A stretch of 64,000 nt of DNA, from assembly GCA_964655065.1 (NCBI GenBank), contig CAZZLC010000012.1, forward strand, positions 86,703 through 150,702, given 5' to 3'. This DNA comes from DRPG01 sp964655065. GTDB taxonomy: Bacteria; Myxococcota_A; UBA796; GCA-2862545. Position numbers and translations under genes: made by a program. The stretch's first letter is position 1. Each line of letters opens with the position of its first letter. Under the pieces are notes generated by a model. It did no database searches and was not told where the DNA came from. It saw only the letters and a program-made list of their open reading frames with translations. Of this stretch, positions 52,210 through 60,887 are shown one piece after another.

Positions 52210-54090
52210 ATGGTCTATCGATGCTTGGCGTGCGCGATCGCGCTCCTGGGGTGCAATCGCGACCAGACGAGTCCGGATGACACGGGATCTCCGGAGGCCC
52301 TGCCTCCCTGCGACAACGCCGACCCGCTGCGACAGCCCTTCTTCGGCGACACGCACGTCCACACGACGCTGTCGCTCGATGCGAACCTGCAGGGCACGCG
52401 GCTTCGGCCCGACGACGCCTACGACTTCGCCAAGGGCGAGACGGTGAGCATCCAGCCCTACGACGCCGACGGCAACGGCCTCCGCAGCCTCACCATCGAT
52501 CGCCGTCTCGACTGGGCGGTGGTGAGCGACCACGCCGAGTTCCTCGGCACGGTGAAGCTGTGCGAGCAGGAAGGGTCGAGCGCCTACGACGATCCGAACT
52601 GCGTGGGCCTGCGCGACAACCCGGCGGGCGCCTTCGTCACCCTCAACTCGGCGCTCGCCGCCGTGCCAGGCGAGGCGTCCTACCCCGATCTGTGCGGTGA
52701 CGACGCGGCGGACTGCATCACTGCGGGCACCGAGGTGTGGGAGGAGATCCAGCTGGCCGCGGAGGCGGCCTACGAGCGGGCTGACTGTACGTTCACGACG
52801 TTCAACGGCTACGAGTGGACGGCGAACCCGGAGGCGCTGAACCTCCACCGCAACGTCATCTTCGCCAACGATGACGTGCCCGACTACCCGATCGGCTACT
52901 TCGACGCGACGTCGGTCGAGGACCTCTGGAGCCTGCTGCAGACCGACTGCATCGACGCCGAGGGTGACTGCGACGTGCTCACCATTCCGCACAACTCGAA
53001 CCTCTCCTCCGGGCTCATGTTCTCGACGCTCGACGAAGAGCCTCTCGATGCCGAGGAGGCCGAGCTGCGGGCCCGAATGGAGCCGCTCGTCGAGATCTTC
53101 CAGCACAAGGGTGACTCCGAGTGCTGGCCGGGCTCGCCCGTCGCCGACGAGCTGTGCGGATTCGAGAAGCTGCCCTACAACTCGCTCGCTGGCACGAACC
53201 TCGGCGTCGAGGGCACGCCGCTGGCCCAGGACTTCGTCCGCGATGCGCTCGCCGAGGGCCTACGCTACCAGGCCGAGGTCGGCGCCAATCCCTACCAGTA
53301 CGGCTTCGTCGCGAGCACCGACACGCACATCGCCGCCCCGGGCTCGGTCTCCGAGGACGGCTACCCCGGCCACGGCGGGGCGGGGCAGTCCAACCGTGAC
53401 GCTCTGCCGGCGGGCTTGCCCGACGGGGCTCCCTTCAATCCCGGTGGTCTCGCGGTGCTCTGGGCCGAGGAGAACCGCCGAGAAGCCTTGTTCGCGGCCA
53501 TGAAGCGTCGCGAGGCGTACGGCACCAGCGGACCGCGCATCATCCTGCGGTTCTTCGGCGGCTGGGACTACCCGAGCGATCTGTGTGCAGCCTCCAACGA
53601 GGACTTCGTCCTGACCGGCGACGCCCGGGGCGTCCCGATGGGCGGCGAGCTGCCCGCGGGTAGCGGTGCGCCGACCTTCGCGGTGAAGGCCGCGGCCGAC
53701 GCCGGCACGCCCGACATCGGTCTGCAGCGACTTCAGATCGTCAAGGGATGGCTCGACCAGGGCGAGGTTCGCGTCGAGGTGTTCGACGTCGCCGGGGACC
53801 CCGACAACGGGGCGACCGTCGACCCCCTGACCTGTGAACCCCAGGGGTCCGGCTTCGACGAGCTCTGCCAGGTGTGGACGGATCCCGACTTCGATGCTTC
53901 GGCGCCGGCCTTCTACTACGCGCGGGCCATCGAGAACCCGACCTGCCGCTGGCACACCCGGCAGTGCCTGGCCGCAGGCATCACCTGCCCGACCGACGAC
54001 GAGGACTGGGAGGGCTGCTGCGACGAGCGCCTGGAGACCACCGTGCAGGAGCGGGCCTGGTCCTCGCCGGTCTTCCACACTCCACAGTGA
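52210..54090 (+). CDS. DUF3604 family lipoprotein
   Basis: A 626-residue exported protein. VYRCLACAIALLGC is a lipoprotein signal (Cys about residue 15), and ATG 52210 is preceded by GGAGGAG. FFGDTHVHTTLSLDAN is the PHP-like His-x-His start of DUF3604. LDWAVVSDHAEFLG, LTIPHNSNLSSG and VASTDTHIAAPGSV follow in the family order and provide further His/Asp metal ligands, consistent with a metal-dependent hydrolase of unknown substrate. Length is typical. It is followed by overlapping isomerase and HupE/UreJ genes, a neighbourhood I recall as recurrent in several Proteobacteria. Confidence 0.88.
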   Translation: MVYRCLACAIALLGCNRDQTSPDDTGSPEALPPCDNADPLRQPFFGDTHVHTTLSLDANLQGTRLRPDDAYDFAKGETVSIQPYDADGNGLRSLTIDRRLDWAVVSDHAEFLGTVKLCEQEGSSAYDDPNCVGLRDNPAGAFVTLNSALAAVPGEASYPDLCGDDAADCITAGTEVWEEIQLAAEAAYERADCTFTTFNGYEWTANPEALNLHRNVIFANDDVPDYPIGYFDATSVEDLWSLLQTDCIDAEGDCDVLTIPHNSNLSSGLMFSTLDEEPLDAEEAELRARMEPLVEIFQHKGDSECWPGSPVADELCGFEKLPYNSLAGTNLGVEGTPLAQDFVRDALAEGLRYQAEVGANPYQYGFVASTDTHIAAPGSVSEDGYPGHGGAGQSNRDALPAGLPDGAPFNPGGLAVLWAEENRREALFAAMKRREAYGTSGPRIILRFFGGWDYPSDLCAASNEDFVLTGDARGVPMGGELPAGSGAPTFAVKAAADAGTPDIGLQRLQIVKGWLDQGEVRVEVFDVAGDPDNGATVDPLTCEPQGSGFDELCQVWTDPDFDASAPAFYYARAIENPTCRWHTRQCLAAGITCPTDDEDWEGCCDERLETTVQERAWSSPVFHTPQ

Positions 54091-54923
54091 CCCGACGACT
54101 CGTCCACTTCACCGCACTCGCGGTCATCTGGCTCGTCCTGCAGGCCGCACTCGCTCCGCGGCCCCGGCTCGCCGTGGTCGTCCCCCCGGGGGCCGACGCC
54201 GACCGGGCCATCGACGAGGCGGTGCTCCTCGCCGAGGCCGAGCGTCTCGGCTGGGTCGAGACGGATCTCGTGATTCGGCGGCACCTCGTCAAGGTCTATG
54301 GCGAGGCCACCGGCCAGACCGATCTCGACCCGTCAGCGCTGTTCGAGGAGGCCAGGGCGTTGGGGCTCGTGCGAAGCGATCGCGTGGTCCGCAGCCGCCT
54401 TCTCGATCGGGCCCACCGCGCCCTTCGCACCGTGCCACCGCCCGACCGCTCGACGCTCGCCGCGCACCTCGCCGCCCATCCCGAGCGGTTCGTCACCGAG
54501 CCGCGGTACACGGTGTCGCTGCGGGTCGTGAGACGTCGGGAGCACGGGGACACCTGGCCGGATGTCGTCGCCGAGACGGCTCGGCAGCTCGCCGAGGTCG
54601 GTGACGCGCCCACCGACCGTCTACCCATGGCGGTGCGCACGCCGACCGTCGCCACCGAAGGGCGCCTCCGGAGCCGACTCGGAGACGCCGTGGCCCTCAC
54701 GATTACCGGTGCAGAGCCCCACGTGTGGAAGGGGCCCATCGTCCTGGGCGACGTAGCCTGGTTCGTGAGGGTCGACGCTGTCGTGGCGGGCCAGGTACCG
54801 CCGCTCGCCCACGTTCGCGCCGCGGTTCGAGCCGACTGGGCGGAGGAGCAGGGCGAGGTCCGAGCGACCGAGGTACTCCAGTCGCTGCGCCGCCGCTGGC
54901 GCGTCGACGTGGTGACGCCGTGA
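54087..54923 (+). CDS. Membrane-anchored peptidyl-prolyl cis-trans isomerase-like protein (PpiC/SurA type)
   Basis: A 278-residue protein starting at a GTG overlapping the DUF3604 stop (GTGA). One hydrophobic N-terminal segment (LVHFTALAVIWLVLQAALA) anchors or exports it. The next 100 residues are a helical SurA-like region with paired Arg-rich helices (LVIRRHLVKVYGEATG, VVRSRLLDRAHRAL). The C-terminal 130 residues (LAAHLAAHPERFVTEPRYTVSLRVVRR..., WKGPIVLGDVAWFVRVDAVVAGQVPPLAHVRAAVRADW) follow the parvulin-type layout of periplasmic chaperones, although the parvulin core is short. It may help fold DUF3604 or HupE products, inferred from operon position. Confidence 0.68.
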   Translation: MTRRLVHFTALAVIWLVLQAALAPRPRLAVVVPPGADADRAIDEAVLLAEAERLGWVETDLVIRRHLVKVYGEATGQTDLDPSALFEEARALGLVRSDRVVRSRLLDRAHRALRTVPPPDRSTLAAHLAAHPERFVTEPRYTVSLRVVRRREHGDTWPDVVAETARQLAEVGDAPTDRLPMAVRTPTVATEGRLRSRLGDAVALTITGAEPHVWKGPIVLGDVAWFVRVDAVVAGQVPPLAHVRAAVRADWAEEQGEVRATEVLQSLRRRWRVDVVTP

Positions 54924-55864
54924 TTGCCTGGCTCGTCGCCACAGCTGCGGCCCATCCGCTGGCTCCGGCAGCTCTGGACGTCGACCTGCTCGATGCGCAT
55001 CACGCCGAGATGAGCTGGCGGACCCCCACCGCTCGCCCGTCCGGGGTCCGGCTCGTCCCCCGCCTCGACGGCGGCTGCGAGACCGTTCCCCAGGCCCCGG
55101 AGGTCGGCGGTGGCTGGCTGACCTCGCGGCGAGCGGTCACCTGTCCCGGCGGCTTCCAATCCGCGGCCGTCGTGATCGACGGGTTGTCCGAGGCTCCGGT
55201 CGACGTCGTGCTGACCGTCCGCCACGCCGACGGAACCGAGGCGCGGCGCCTCCTCACCTCCGACCGCCCGAGCGTGCCCCTGCTCGAGCCCGCCACGCCG
55301 TGGACGGCGTTCTTCGGGCTCGGGATCACCCACCTCCTCGAGGGACTCGACCACGTCCTTCTCGTGCTCGGCCTCGCGCTGCTCCTGGGGCCGACCCGCC
55401 GCCTCGTGGGGGCGCTGACGGCGTTCACCGTCGGCCACAGTGTGACTCTCGCCATCGTGGCCCTCGGCGGCGGCGGCGCGACGGCTCTCGTCGAGGTCGG
55501 AATCGCGCTGTCGCTCGTGTGGCTCGCGCTCGAGCTCGTGGCGGAAGAAGAGCGCGCTCCTGACGCCCGGCCCGGCTTCCTGGTGCGTTGGCCCGGGGCG
55601 CTGGGGCTGGGCATTGGGCTGCTGCACGGCGCGGGATTCGGCGGGGCGCTCCTGGAGCTCGGCCTGCCCCGACAGGACGTCGTGGGCGCCCTGCTCCTCT
55701 TCAACGTGGGCATCGAGGTCGGTCAGCTGCTCATCGTGGCCGGTCTCGGGCTGCTCCTCGCCCTGGTTCCGCCCCTGCGACGCGTGCGTCGGATCCTGCC
55801 GGCCTACGTCGTGGGAAGCGTGGCCATGGCCTGGGCGATCGAGCGAGCGTGGGGCGCCCTCTGA
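54920..55864 (+). CDS. HupE/UreJ family membrane protein
   Basis: A 314-residue integral membrane protein. A periplasmic N-terminal domain of about 110 residues (after an N-terminal hydrophobic leader) precedes six or so membrane helices. The hallmark FGLGITHLLEGLDHVLLVLGLALLL is the HupE/UreJ metal-binding region (HxxxGxDH). TAFTVGHSVTLAIVAL and GLGIGLLHGAGFGGAL are further conserved His segments. HupE/UreJ proteins are linked to nickel (or cobalt) handling, but no hydrogenase or urease gene is visible here, so this is the solitary type 2 form. The GTG start overlaps the upstream stop. The stop abuts the convergent kinase gene without a gap. Confidence 0.87.
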   Translation: MIAWLVATAAAHPLAPAALDVDLLDAHHAEMSWRTPTARPSGVRLVPRLDGGCETVPQAPEVGGGWLTSRRAVTCPGGFQSAAVVIDGLSEAPVDVVLTVRHADGTEARRLLTSDRPSVPLLEPATPWTAFFGLGITHLLEGLDHVLLVLGLALLLGPTRRLVGALTAFTVGHSVTLAIVALGGGGATALVEVGIALSLVWLALELVAEEERAPDARPGFLVRWPGALGLGIGLLHGAGFGGALLELGLPRQDVVGALLLFNVGIEVGQLLIVAGLGLLLALVPPLRRVRRILPAYVVGSVAMAWAIERAWGAL

Positions 55865-57505
55865 TCAGCGCGGCCCGGAGACCACTCCCCAGCCGTGGGC
55901 CACGCGACCGGGAAACTGGGTGACCGACGAGGCCCACGTCCGACGCGCCTGCAGGTAGTTCTCCCTCGCGGCGCGCAGCCGCTGGACCTGCACCTCGGCG
56001 CCGTGCTCGAACGAGTCCGGCCGTGCACGAGCTTGCTCGACCGTCGAGATGAAGTCGATGGCGGCACGGATCTGGGCGTCCTCGGCTTCGGCGTTCTCGA
56101 AGCGCTCCAGGGCGCGACGCACCTCCGTCCGGTCGCCGCGCATCTTGGACACGAGGGTAGACTCGGCGTGCACCGCGGCCCGCAGCTTGAGCGCCTGCTC
56201 CACGGCGCCGTGCTGGGCCATCGTCACCGTGACGGCTCCCGCCCCGAGCACCGCGACCACGAAGAGACCCACGAGCCCGACCAGCCCGAGCAGCAGAACC
56301 GTGACCTGAATGGCGACTCGGCTGCTGATGCCGGCCCCCGAGCCGTCCTGCGGCGCCAGGTGGGAGGGCTTGGTAGGCCCTGGCTCGACGCGCACGGGAG
56401 CAGGATCGCGCGACAAGGACTTCGGCGTCGAGTTCCGTACCGGCGCCAGCATGGCCGGGGGCGCCAGCTCTTGCGGGCGGGTGCGCTGCTGTGCGTGCCG
56501 CGCGGGCATGCGGTACGGCAACGACGACCATCCCGATTGAGGCGGAACCGACGTCGGCGCGTTCGACGCGTCGCCGAGCCCGGCCACCAGGCCCTCGAGC
56601 TCGGGGAAGGCGCGACTCGTCGGGATGCGTGCGGGAGGACCCGAGGGGAGTGGCTCGAGCGTCGGGACCAGGGGCGGCGCCTCGGGGGGCGGCGGGTCGA
56701 GCGTCGGCAACACGGCGCGGACCGCCTCGCGCATCGCCTCGGCGCTCTCGAAGCGCTCGTCCGGCTGGTACTTCGTCGCGGTCAGGATGATCGGACGAAG
56801 TGGCTCGGGCACGGCCTGCATGAGGCTGTCGTCGCTCTCGGCCACGAAGAGCTCGGCCGAGGTGCGGCCGGTCAACATCGTGTAGAAGCTCGAGCCGAGC
56901 GAGTACACGTCGGCTCGCAGATCGACCGTCTTCGTGTCGGAGCGCTGCTCGGGCGCCATGAACGAGAACGTCCCGATCTGGCTTCCCGTGGCGGTGAGCG
57001 ACGTCGTGTCGTCGAGTCGCGCGATTCCGAAGTCGGTGAGCTTGATGAGGCCCGTGTCGTCCAGCAACACGTTGTGTGGCTTGATGTCTCGGTGGATCAT
57101 GCCCTTGCCGTGGGCCTCGGCCACCGCGTCGCACACCTGGATCACCACCTCGCAGGCCATCTGGGGCGGCATCGGGCCGTGCTTGCGCACCCAGTCCATT
57201 GCAGAACCGCACCGGGCGAGCTCCATGGCCATGAACGGCGGGCGCGACTCCGGGGCGAACTCCACGAGACGCGGGATGTTCGGGTGCCGCAGCATCTCGA
57301 GCGCGCGGGCCTCGAAGGCGAACCGCCGCTGCATCTCCTCGTCGTCGATGTACCGCTTGTGCAGGGCCTTGAGCGCGACCCAGCCGCGTCCACGGGTGTC
57401 GTACGACAGGTACACGGTGGCCGTCCCGCCATCGCCGAGCGTGTTGACGACGAGAAAGCGGTCGCCCAAGCGAGGGACGGGCCGGCTGGCGGTGAGATCG
57501 GTCAT
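55865..57505 (-). CDS. Transmembrane Ser/Thr protein kinase (PknB-like)
   Basis: A canonical Hanks-type kinase of 546 residues. The kinase domain covers residues about 15-270: glycine loop LGDGGTATVYL, ATP-binding Lys in VALKALHK, catalytic HRDIKPHNVLL, DFGIARLDD and MAPEQRSD. A Pro-rich disordered linker (about 270-400) follows, then one membrane helix (VAIQVTVLLLGLVGLVGLFVVAVLGAG) and a helical extracytoplasmic domain of about 110 residues rich in charged residues, without PASTA repeats. All catalytic residues are intact. ATG 57505 is chosen. It is divergent from the IPNS-like oxygenase. Substrates are unknown; FHA proteins 22 kb away are possible partners. Confidence 0.93.
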   Translation of the reverse strand: MTDLTASRPVPRLGDRFLVVNTLGDGGTATVYLSYDTRGRGWVALKALHKRYIDDEEMQRRFAFEARALEMLRHPNIPRLVEFAPESRPPFMAMELARCGSAMDWVRKHGPMPPQMACEVVIQVCDAVAEAHGKGMIHRDIKPHNVLLDDTGLIKLTDFGIARLDDTTSLTATGSQIGTFSFMAPEQRSDTKTVDLRADVYSLGSSFYTMLTGRTSAELFVAESDDSLMQAVPEPLRPIILTATKYQPDERFESAEAMREAVRAVLPTLDPPPPEAPPLVPTLEPLPSGPPARIPTSRAFPELEGLVAGLGDASNAPTSVPPQSGWSSLPYRMPARHAQQRTRPQELAPPAMLAPVRNSTPKSLSRDPAPVRVEPGPTKPSHLAPQDGSGAGISSRVAIQVTVLLLGLVGLVGLFVVAVLGAGAVTVTMAQHGAVEQALKLRAAVHAESTLVSKMRGDRTEVRRALERFENAEAEDAQIRAAIDFISTVEQARARPDSFEHGAEVQVQRLRAARENYLQARRTWASSVTQFPGRVAHGWGVVSGPR

Positions 57506-57589
57506 CGCTGTGGCAAAATACCCTCACGAGGCCCGCGGCGCCCCTCGCGTGCGCCTCGAAGGATCACGCCCCACAACGAGGATTCGTCG

Positions 57590-58642
57590 GTGGACGACCT
57601 GCCGGTTCCCGTCATCGACTTCGAGCATCTGCGAAACGACCCCGCCGCCGCCGCCAATGCGGTGGCTATGGGCTTCGGCGAGCTGGGGCTCGTGTACGTC
57701 CGGGGGGCGCCGGTCGAAGCCCGTCGTCTCGAGCAGCTCTACGCGGACTTTCTCGAGGTGCTCGACCGGCCCGCGAGCGAGAAGGCGACCTGGGGGGGAC
57801 GCGAAGGCTGGTACCAGCGCGGCTGGACGCCACCCAACACAGAACAGGCGGTGCTCGCGGGAGGCCAGCCCGACTTCAAGGAGTGCTTCTTCGCGGCCCC
57901 GGTTCCCCTCGACGCCGAGGCGGCTCCGCACTGGCCGGAGCTGTACGCGGACAACGTGTGGCCCGCGGGCGGCGATCGCTTCGCGGACGGATTGCTCGCC
58001 CTGGGACAGGAGCTCCACGAGGTCGGCGACGCCCTCCTGCGTGCCTGTGCGGTGGCCCTGGAGCGTCCCCCGAACGAGCTCGTCGATCGCACTCGGGGCG
58101 CGGCCCACGTCAGCCGGCTCCTCAAGTACCTTCCGCTCACCCCCGAGCAGGTCGACGCCCGACCCCGCGTGCTGTGGGGCGAGGAGCACACCGACTTCAA
58201 CTTGCTCACGCTGCTCCCGGGGGGCCGCTTCTTCGAGGATGGGGTCCCCGTTCCTCCGCCCGAGGAGCGCGGTGGGCTCTATCTGCGCACCCGTCCCACG
58301 GCCGGGGCCCCCCGAGGCCGCGTGGTGTCGGGTCGCGCTCCGGAGGGGTGCCTCGTCGCCCAGGTCGGTCAGCAGCTCGAGGTCCTCTCCGATGGCCGCT
58401 TTCTCGCGACCCCCCACGGGATCGTGCCGCCGGGCCGCCCGGGCGTCACCCGCACGAGCCTCGCCCACTTCGTTCACCTCCACCCCCGCGAGCGCGTCGA
58501 GCCGCTGCCCGCCTTGCGTCGGCCCGGGTCCCCCTACGGTCCCCCCGTACTGGCGGGGACCTGGGCGCTCGCGACGCTCGTGACCATCGGGCTCGCCCCG
58601 CCCGAGGCGGTGGCCCGGCTCGGCTACCGCCCTACCACCTGA
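57590..58642 (+). CDS. 2OG-Fe(II)/isopenicillin N synthase-like oxygenase
   Basis: A 350-residue non-haem iron oxygenase. The N-terminal VPVIDFEHLRND and GFGELGLVYVRGAPVEA match the DIOX_N region (compare iPvIDls and GFFyvxnHGv). The iron ligands are in EEHTDFNLLTLLPGG (His-x-Asp) and TPHGIV (distal His). TRTSLAHFVH gives the Arg-x-Ser pair that binds 2-oxoglutarate. The usual order is kept, with 2OG binding predicted rather than ACV cyclisation. The start is GTG 57590 with GAGG eight bases upstream. The substrate is unknown and no biosynthetic cluster is visible. The 3' end overlaps the convergent small gene by 11 bases. Confidence 0.85.
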   Translation: MDDLPVPVIDFEHLRNDPAAAANAVAMGFGELGLVYVRGAPVEARRLEQLYADFLEVLDRPASEKATWGGREGWYQRGWTPPNTEQAVLAGGQPDFKECFFAAPVPLDAEAAPHWPELYADNVWPAGGDRFADGLLALGQELHEVGDALLRACAVALERPPNELVDRTRGAAHVSRLLKYLPLTPEQVDARPRVLWGEEHTDFNLLTLLPGGRFFEDGVPVPPPEERGGLYLRTRPTAGAPRGRVVSGRAPEGCLVAQVGQQLEVLSDGRFLATPHGIVPPGRPGVTRTSLAHFVHLHPRERVEPLPALRRPGSPYGPPVLAGTWALATLVTIGLAPPEAVARLGYRPTT

Positions 58643-59000
58643 GGGCGACCGCCATCCCACGAGGGGCCGGTTCGACGCGCACCGCCCGCGTGAGCTCGAT
58701 CCCGATGCCGGTGGCCGCGAGCGTCGTGCCCACGCCGAGGAGCGTCGCTCCGACGATCTGCTGCACCTCGCCTCGCGTTGCCTGCGTGCTCCCCCCTGGC
58801 GTGCAGCGAAACCCCACGGCGACCTCGCGGCACCGGCCGTCCTCGATCACGTCGTTCACCGTGCTCCGACCGACTAGCGCGAGGACACCACCCCCGATCG
58901 CCGCCGCGCCGCCGGCCACCGCGATCGCCGCTCCAGTCTGGGGGCGGCGGTTCGCCTCCTGGGCCTGGGCGAGGCCGAGCAGTGCGAAGACGACAGGCAC
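58632..59000 (-). CDS. Hypothetical small exported or membrane protein
   Basis: A 122-residue protein starting at GTG 59000, just after the aspS stop. PVVFALLGLAQAQEANRR is a cleavable signal (AQA before Q). The mature part has two Gly/Ala-rich hydrophobic segments (AAIAVAGGAAAIGGGVLALVG and IVGATLLGVGTTLAATGIG) flanking a short loop with two Cys (RCREVAVGFRC). No known family. The two-base gap from aspS suggests cotranscription. Confidence 0.6.
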   Translation of the reverse strand: MPVVFALLGLAQAQEANRRPQTGAAIAVAGGAAAIGGGVLALVGRSTVNDVIEDGRCREVAVGFRCTPGGSTQATRGEVQQIVGATLLGVGTTLAATGIGIELTRAVRVEPAPRGMAVALRW

Positions 59001-59002
59001 GG

Positions 59003-60811
59003 TCAGTCCTTCTTCTCGGGGAGCACGACGCTCAGGTGCAGCTCCTCGAGCTGGCGGTCCGTGACCTCCGACGGCGCGCCCATCAGGAGGTCCTGGGCGG
59101 TCGTGGTCATGGGGAACGCGATGACCTCGTTGATGCGCTCCTCGTCGGCGAGCAGCATGACGATGCGGTCGACGCCGGGCGCGAGGCCTCCGTGGGGCGG
59201 GGCGCCGTGCTTGAAGGCGTTGATCATGGCGGGGAACTTGTTGTCCACGACCTCGGGTCCGTGACCCGCGATGGCGAACGCCTTGTACATGATGTCCGGG
59301 CGGTGGTTCCGGATGGCGCCACTGCACAGCTCGACGCCGTTGCAGACGAGGTCGTACTGGTAGGCGAGGATGGAGAGCGGGTCGTCGTTCTCGAGCGCTT
59401 CGAGGCCGCCCTGGGGCATCGAGAACGGGGTGAGCGAGAACTCGATCTGGCCAGTGTCTTCGTCGCGCTCGAACATCGGGTAGTCGACGATCCAGCAGAG
59501 GTGGAAGCGGTCCTTCTCGACGAGCTCGGCCTGGCTCGCCACCTCGGTCCGCAGACGCCCCGCCAGCTTGGCGGTGGGTTGTTCGCTGCCGGCGAGCAGG
59601 AGCACCGCGCCGTCGCGGGCTGCGTCCCCGAGGCCCTTCAACATCGCGTGCTCGTCCTCGGAGAGGGCCTTCGCGACGCTGCCCTTGACCTTCTCACCGT
59701 CGAAGCCGATCCAGGCGAGGCCCTTGCCTCCATTGTCCTTCACCCAGGCGTCGAGCCCGTCGAAGAACTTGCGGGACTTGGTGCCGATGCCGGGCACGGG
59801 GATGGCGCGGACCACGCCGCCGTCGGCGATGATCCCGGCGAACACCTTGAACGACGTGTCGCGCAGCGCGTCCGTGACGTCGTGGATCTCGAAGGGGATG
59901 CGCAGGTCGGGCTTGTCGGAGCCGTAACGGAGCATCGCGTCCGCATAGGCGATGCGCTCGAAGGGGGCAGGGGTGACCTCGCGGTCCGAGAACTCGGTGA
60001 ACACGCCGTGGATGACGTCTTCGGTGACCTCGAAGACCTCGTCCTGGGTCACGAACGCCATCTCCATGTCGAGCTGGTAGAACTCGGCGGGCGAGCGGTC
60101 GGCCCGGGCCGCTTCGTCCCGGAAGCACGGGGCGATCTGGAAGTACCTCGGAAAGCCCGAGGCCATGAGCAGCTGCTTGAACTGCTGGGGCGCCTGCGGA
60201 AGCGCGTAGAACTTGCCCGGGTGCAGGCGGCTCGGGACGAGGTAGTCGCGAGCGCCTTCGGGCGAGCTCGCAGTCAGGATCGGCGTCTGGAACTCGTGGA
60301 AGCCGTGTGCCCACATGCGCTGGCGCAGGCTGCGGATCACGTTGTTCCGCAGCATGATCTTGCGCTGCATGGGCTCCTTGCGGAGCTCGAGGAATCGGTA
60401 GGTCAGCCGCTGGGCCTCGCTGGCCGTGTCTTCGCTCGCCACCTGCAGGGGGAGCGGCTCGGGCGGCGACGAGAGCATCTCGAGGGCTGACGCGACGATC
60501 TCGATGTCGCCCGTGGGCATGTTGGGGTTCTTCGACTCCCGCTCCAGCACCTCGCCGGTCACGCTGATCACGGTCTCCGAGCGGAAGCTGCTCGCGGTGT
60601 CGGCCAGCGGAGAGTCGGCGTCGACCCGGACCTGCACGAGGCCTGTGGCGTCGCGAACATCGATGAACACGAGCCCGCCGAGATCTCGCCGGCGGTGCAC
60701 CCAGCCGGCCACCTTCACGGTGGTGCCCACGTCGCTCGCCCGGAGCGCGCCCGCGTCGTGGCTCCGGTAGGGGTTCTCGCGTCGTCCGGCCGACGAGCCG
60801 TGTTCGCTCAC
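59003..60811 (-). CDS. aspS: Aspartyl-tRNA synthetase
   Basis: Charges tRNA-Asp (possibly also tRNA-Asn if non-discriminating) in the cytosol. The 602 residues show the bacterial layout: N-terminal OB anticodon-binding domain (VKVAGWVHRRRDLGGLVFIDVRD), class II motif 1 region (HEFQTPILTASSPEGARDYLVPSR), motif 2 (APCFRDEAARADRSPAEFYQLDMEMAF), the bacterial GAD insertion (about 290-420), and motif 3 (GGLAPGVDRIVMLLADE). The start is GTG 60811 with AGGAGA eight bases upstream. Whether asparaginyl-tRNA is made by transamidation cannot be judged, as gatCAB is not in the window. Confidence 0.97.
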   Translation of the reverse strand: MSEHGSSAGRRENPYRSHDAGALRASDVGTTVKVAGWVHRRRDLGGLVFIDVRDATGLVQVRVDADSPLADTASSFRSETVISVTGEVLERESKNPNMPTGDIEIVASALEMLSSPPEPLPLQVASEDTASEAQRLTYRFLELRKEPMQRKIMLRNNVIRSLRQRMWAHGFHEFQTPILTASSPEGARDYLVPSRLHPGKFYALPQAPQQFKQLLMASGFPRYFQIAPCFRDEAARADRSPAEFYQLDMEMAFVTQDEVFEVTEDVIHGVFTEFSDREVTPAPFERIAYADAMLRYGSDKPDLRIPFEIHDVTDALRDTSFKVFAGIIADGGVVRAIPVPGIGTKSRKFFDGLDAWVKDNGGKGLAWIGFDGEKVKGSVAKALSEDEHAMLKGLGDAARDGAVLLLAGSEQPTAKLAGRLRTEVASQAELVEKDRFHLCWIVDYPMFERDEDTGQIEFSLTPFSMPQGGLEALENDDPLSILAYQYDLVCNGVELCSGAIRNHRPDIMYKAFAIAGHGPEVVDNKFPAMINAFKHGAPPHGGLAPGVDRIVMLLADEERINEVIAFPMTTTAQDLLMGAPSEVTDRQLEELHLSVVLPEKKD

Positions 60812-60887
60812 GCTGCGTTCTCCTGCCGCCTGGCGGCTCGGGGCCTGGGTTCGTGACCCCTGGGCGACGATGTATCGCGGGCCCCTC

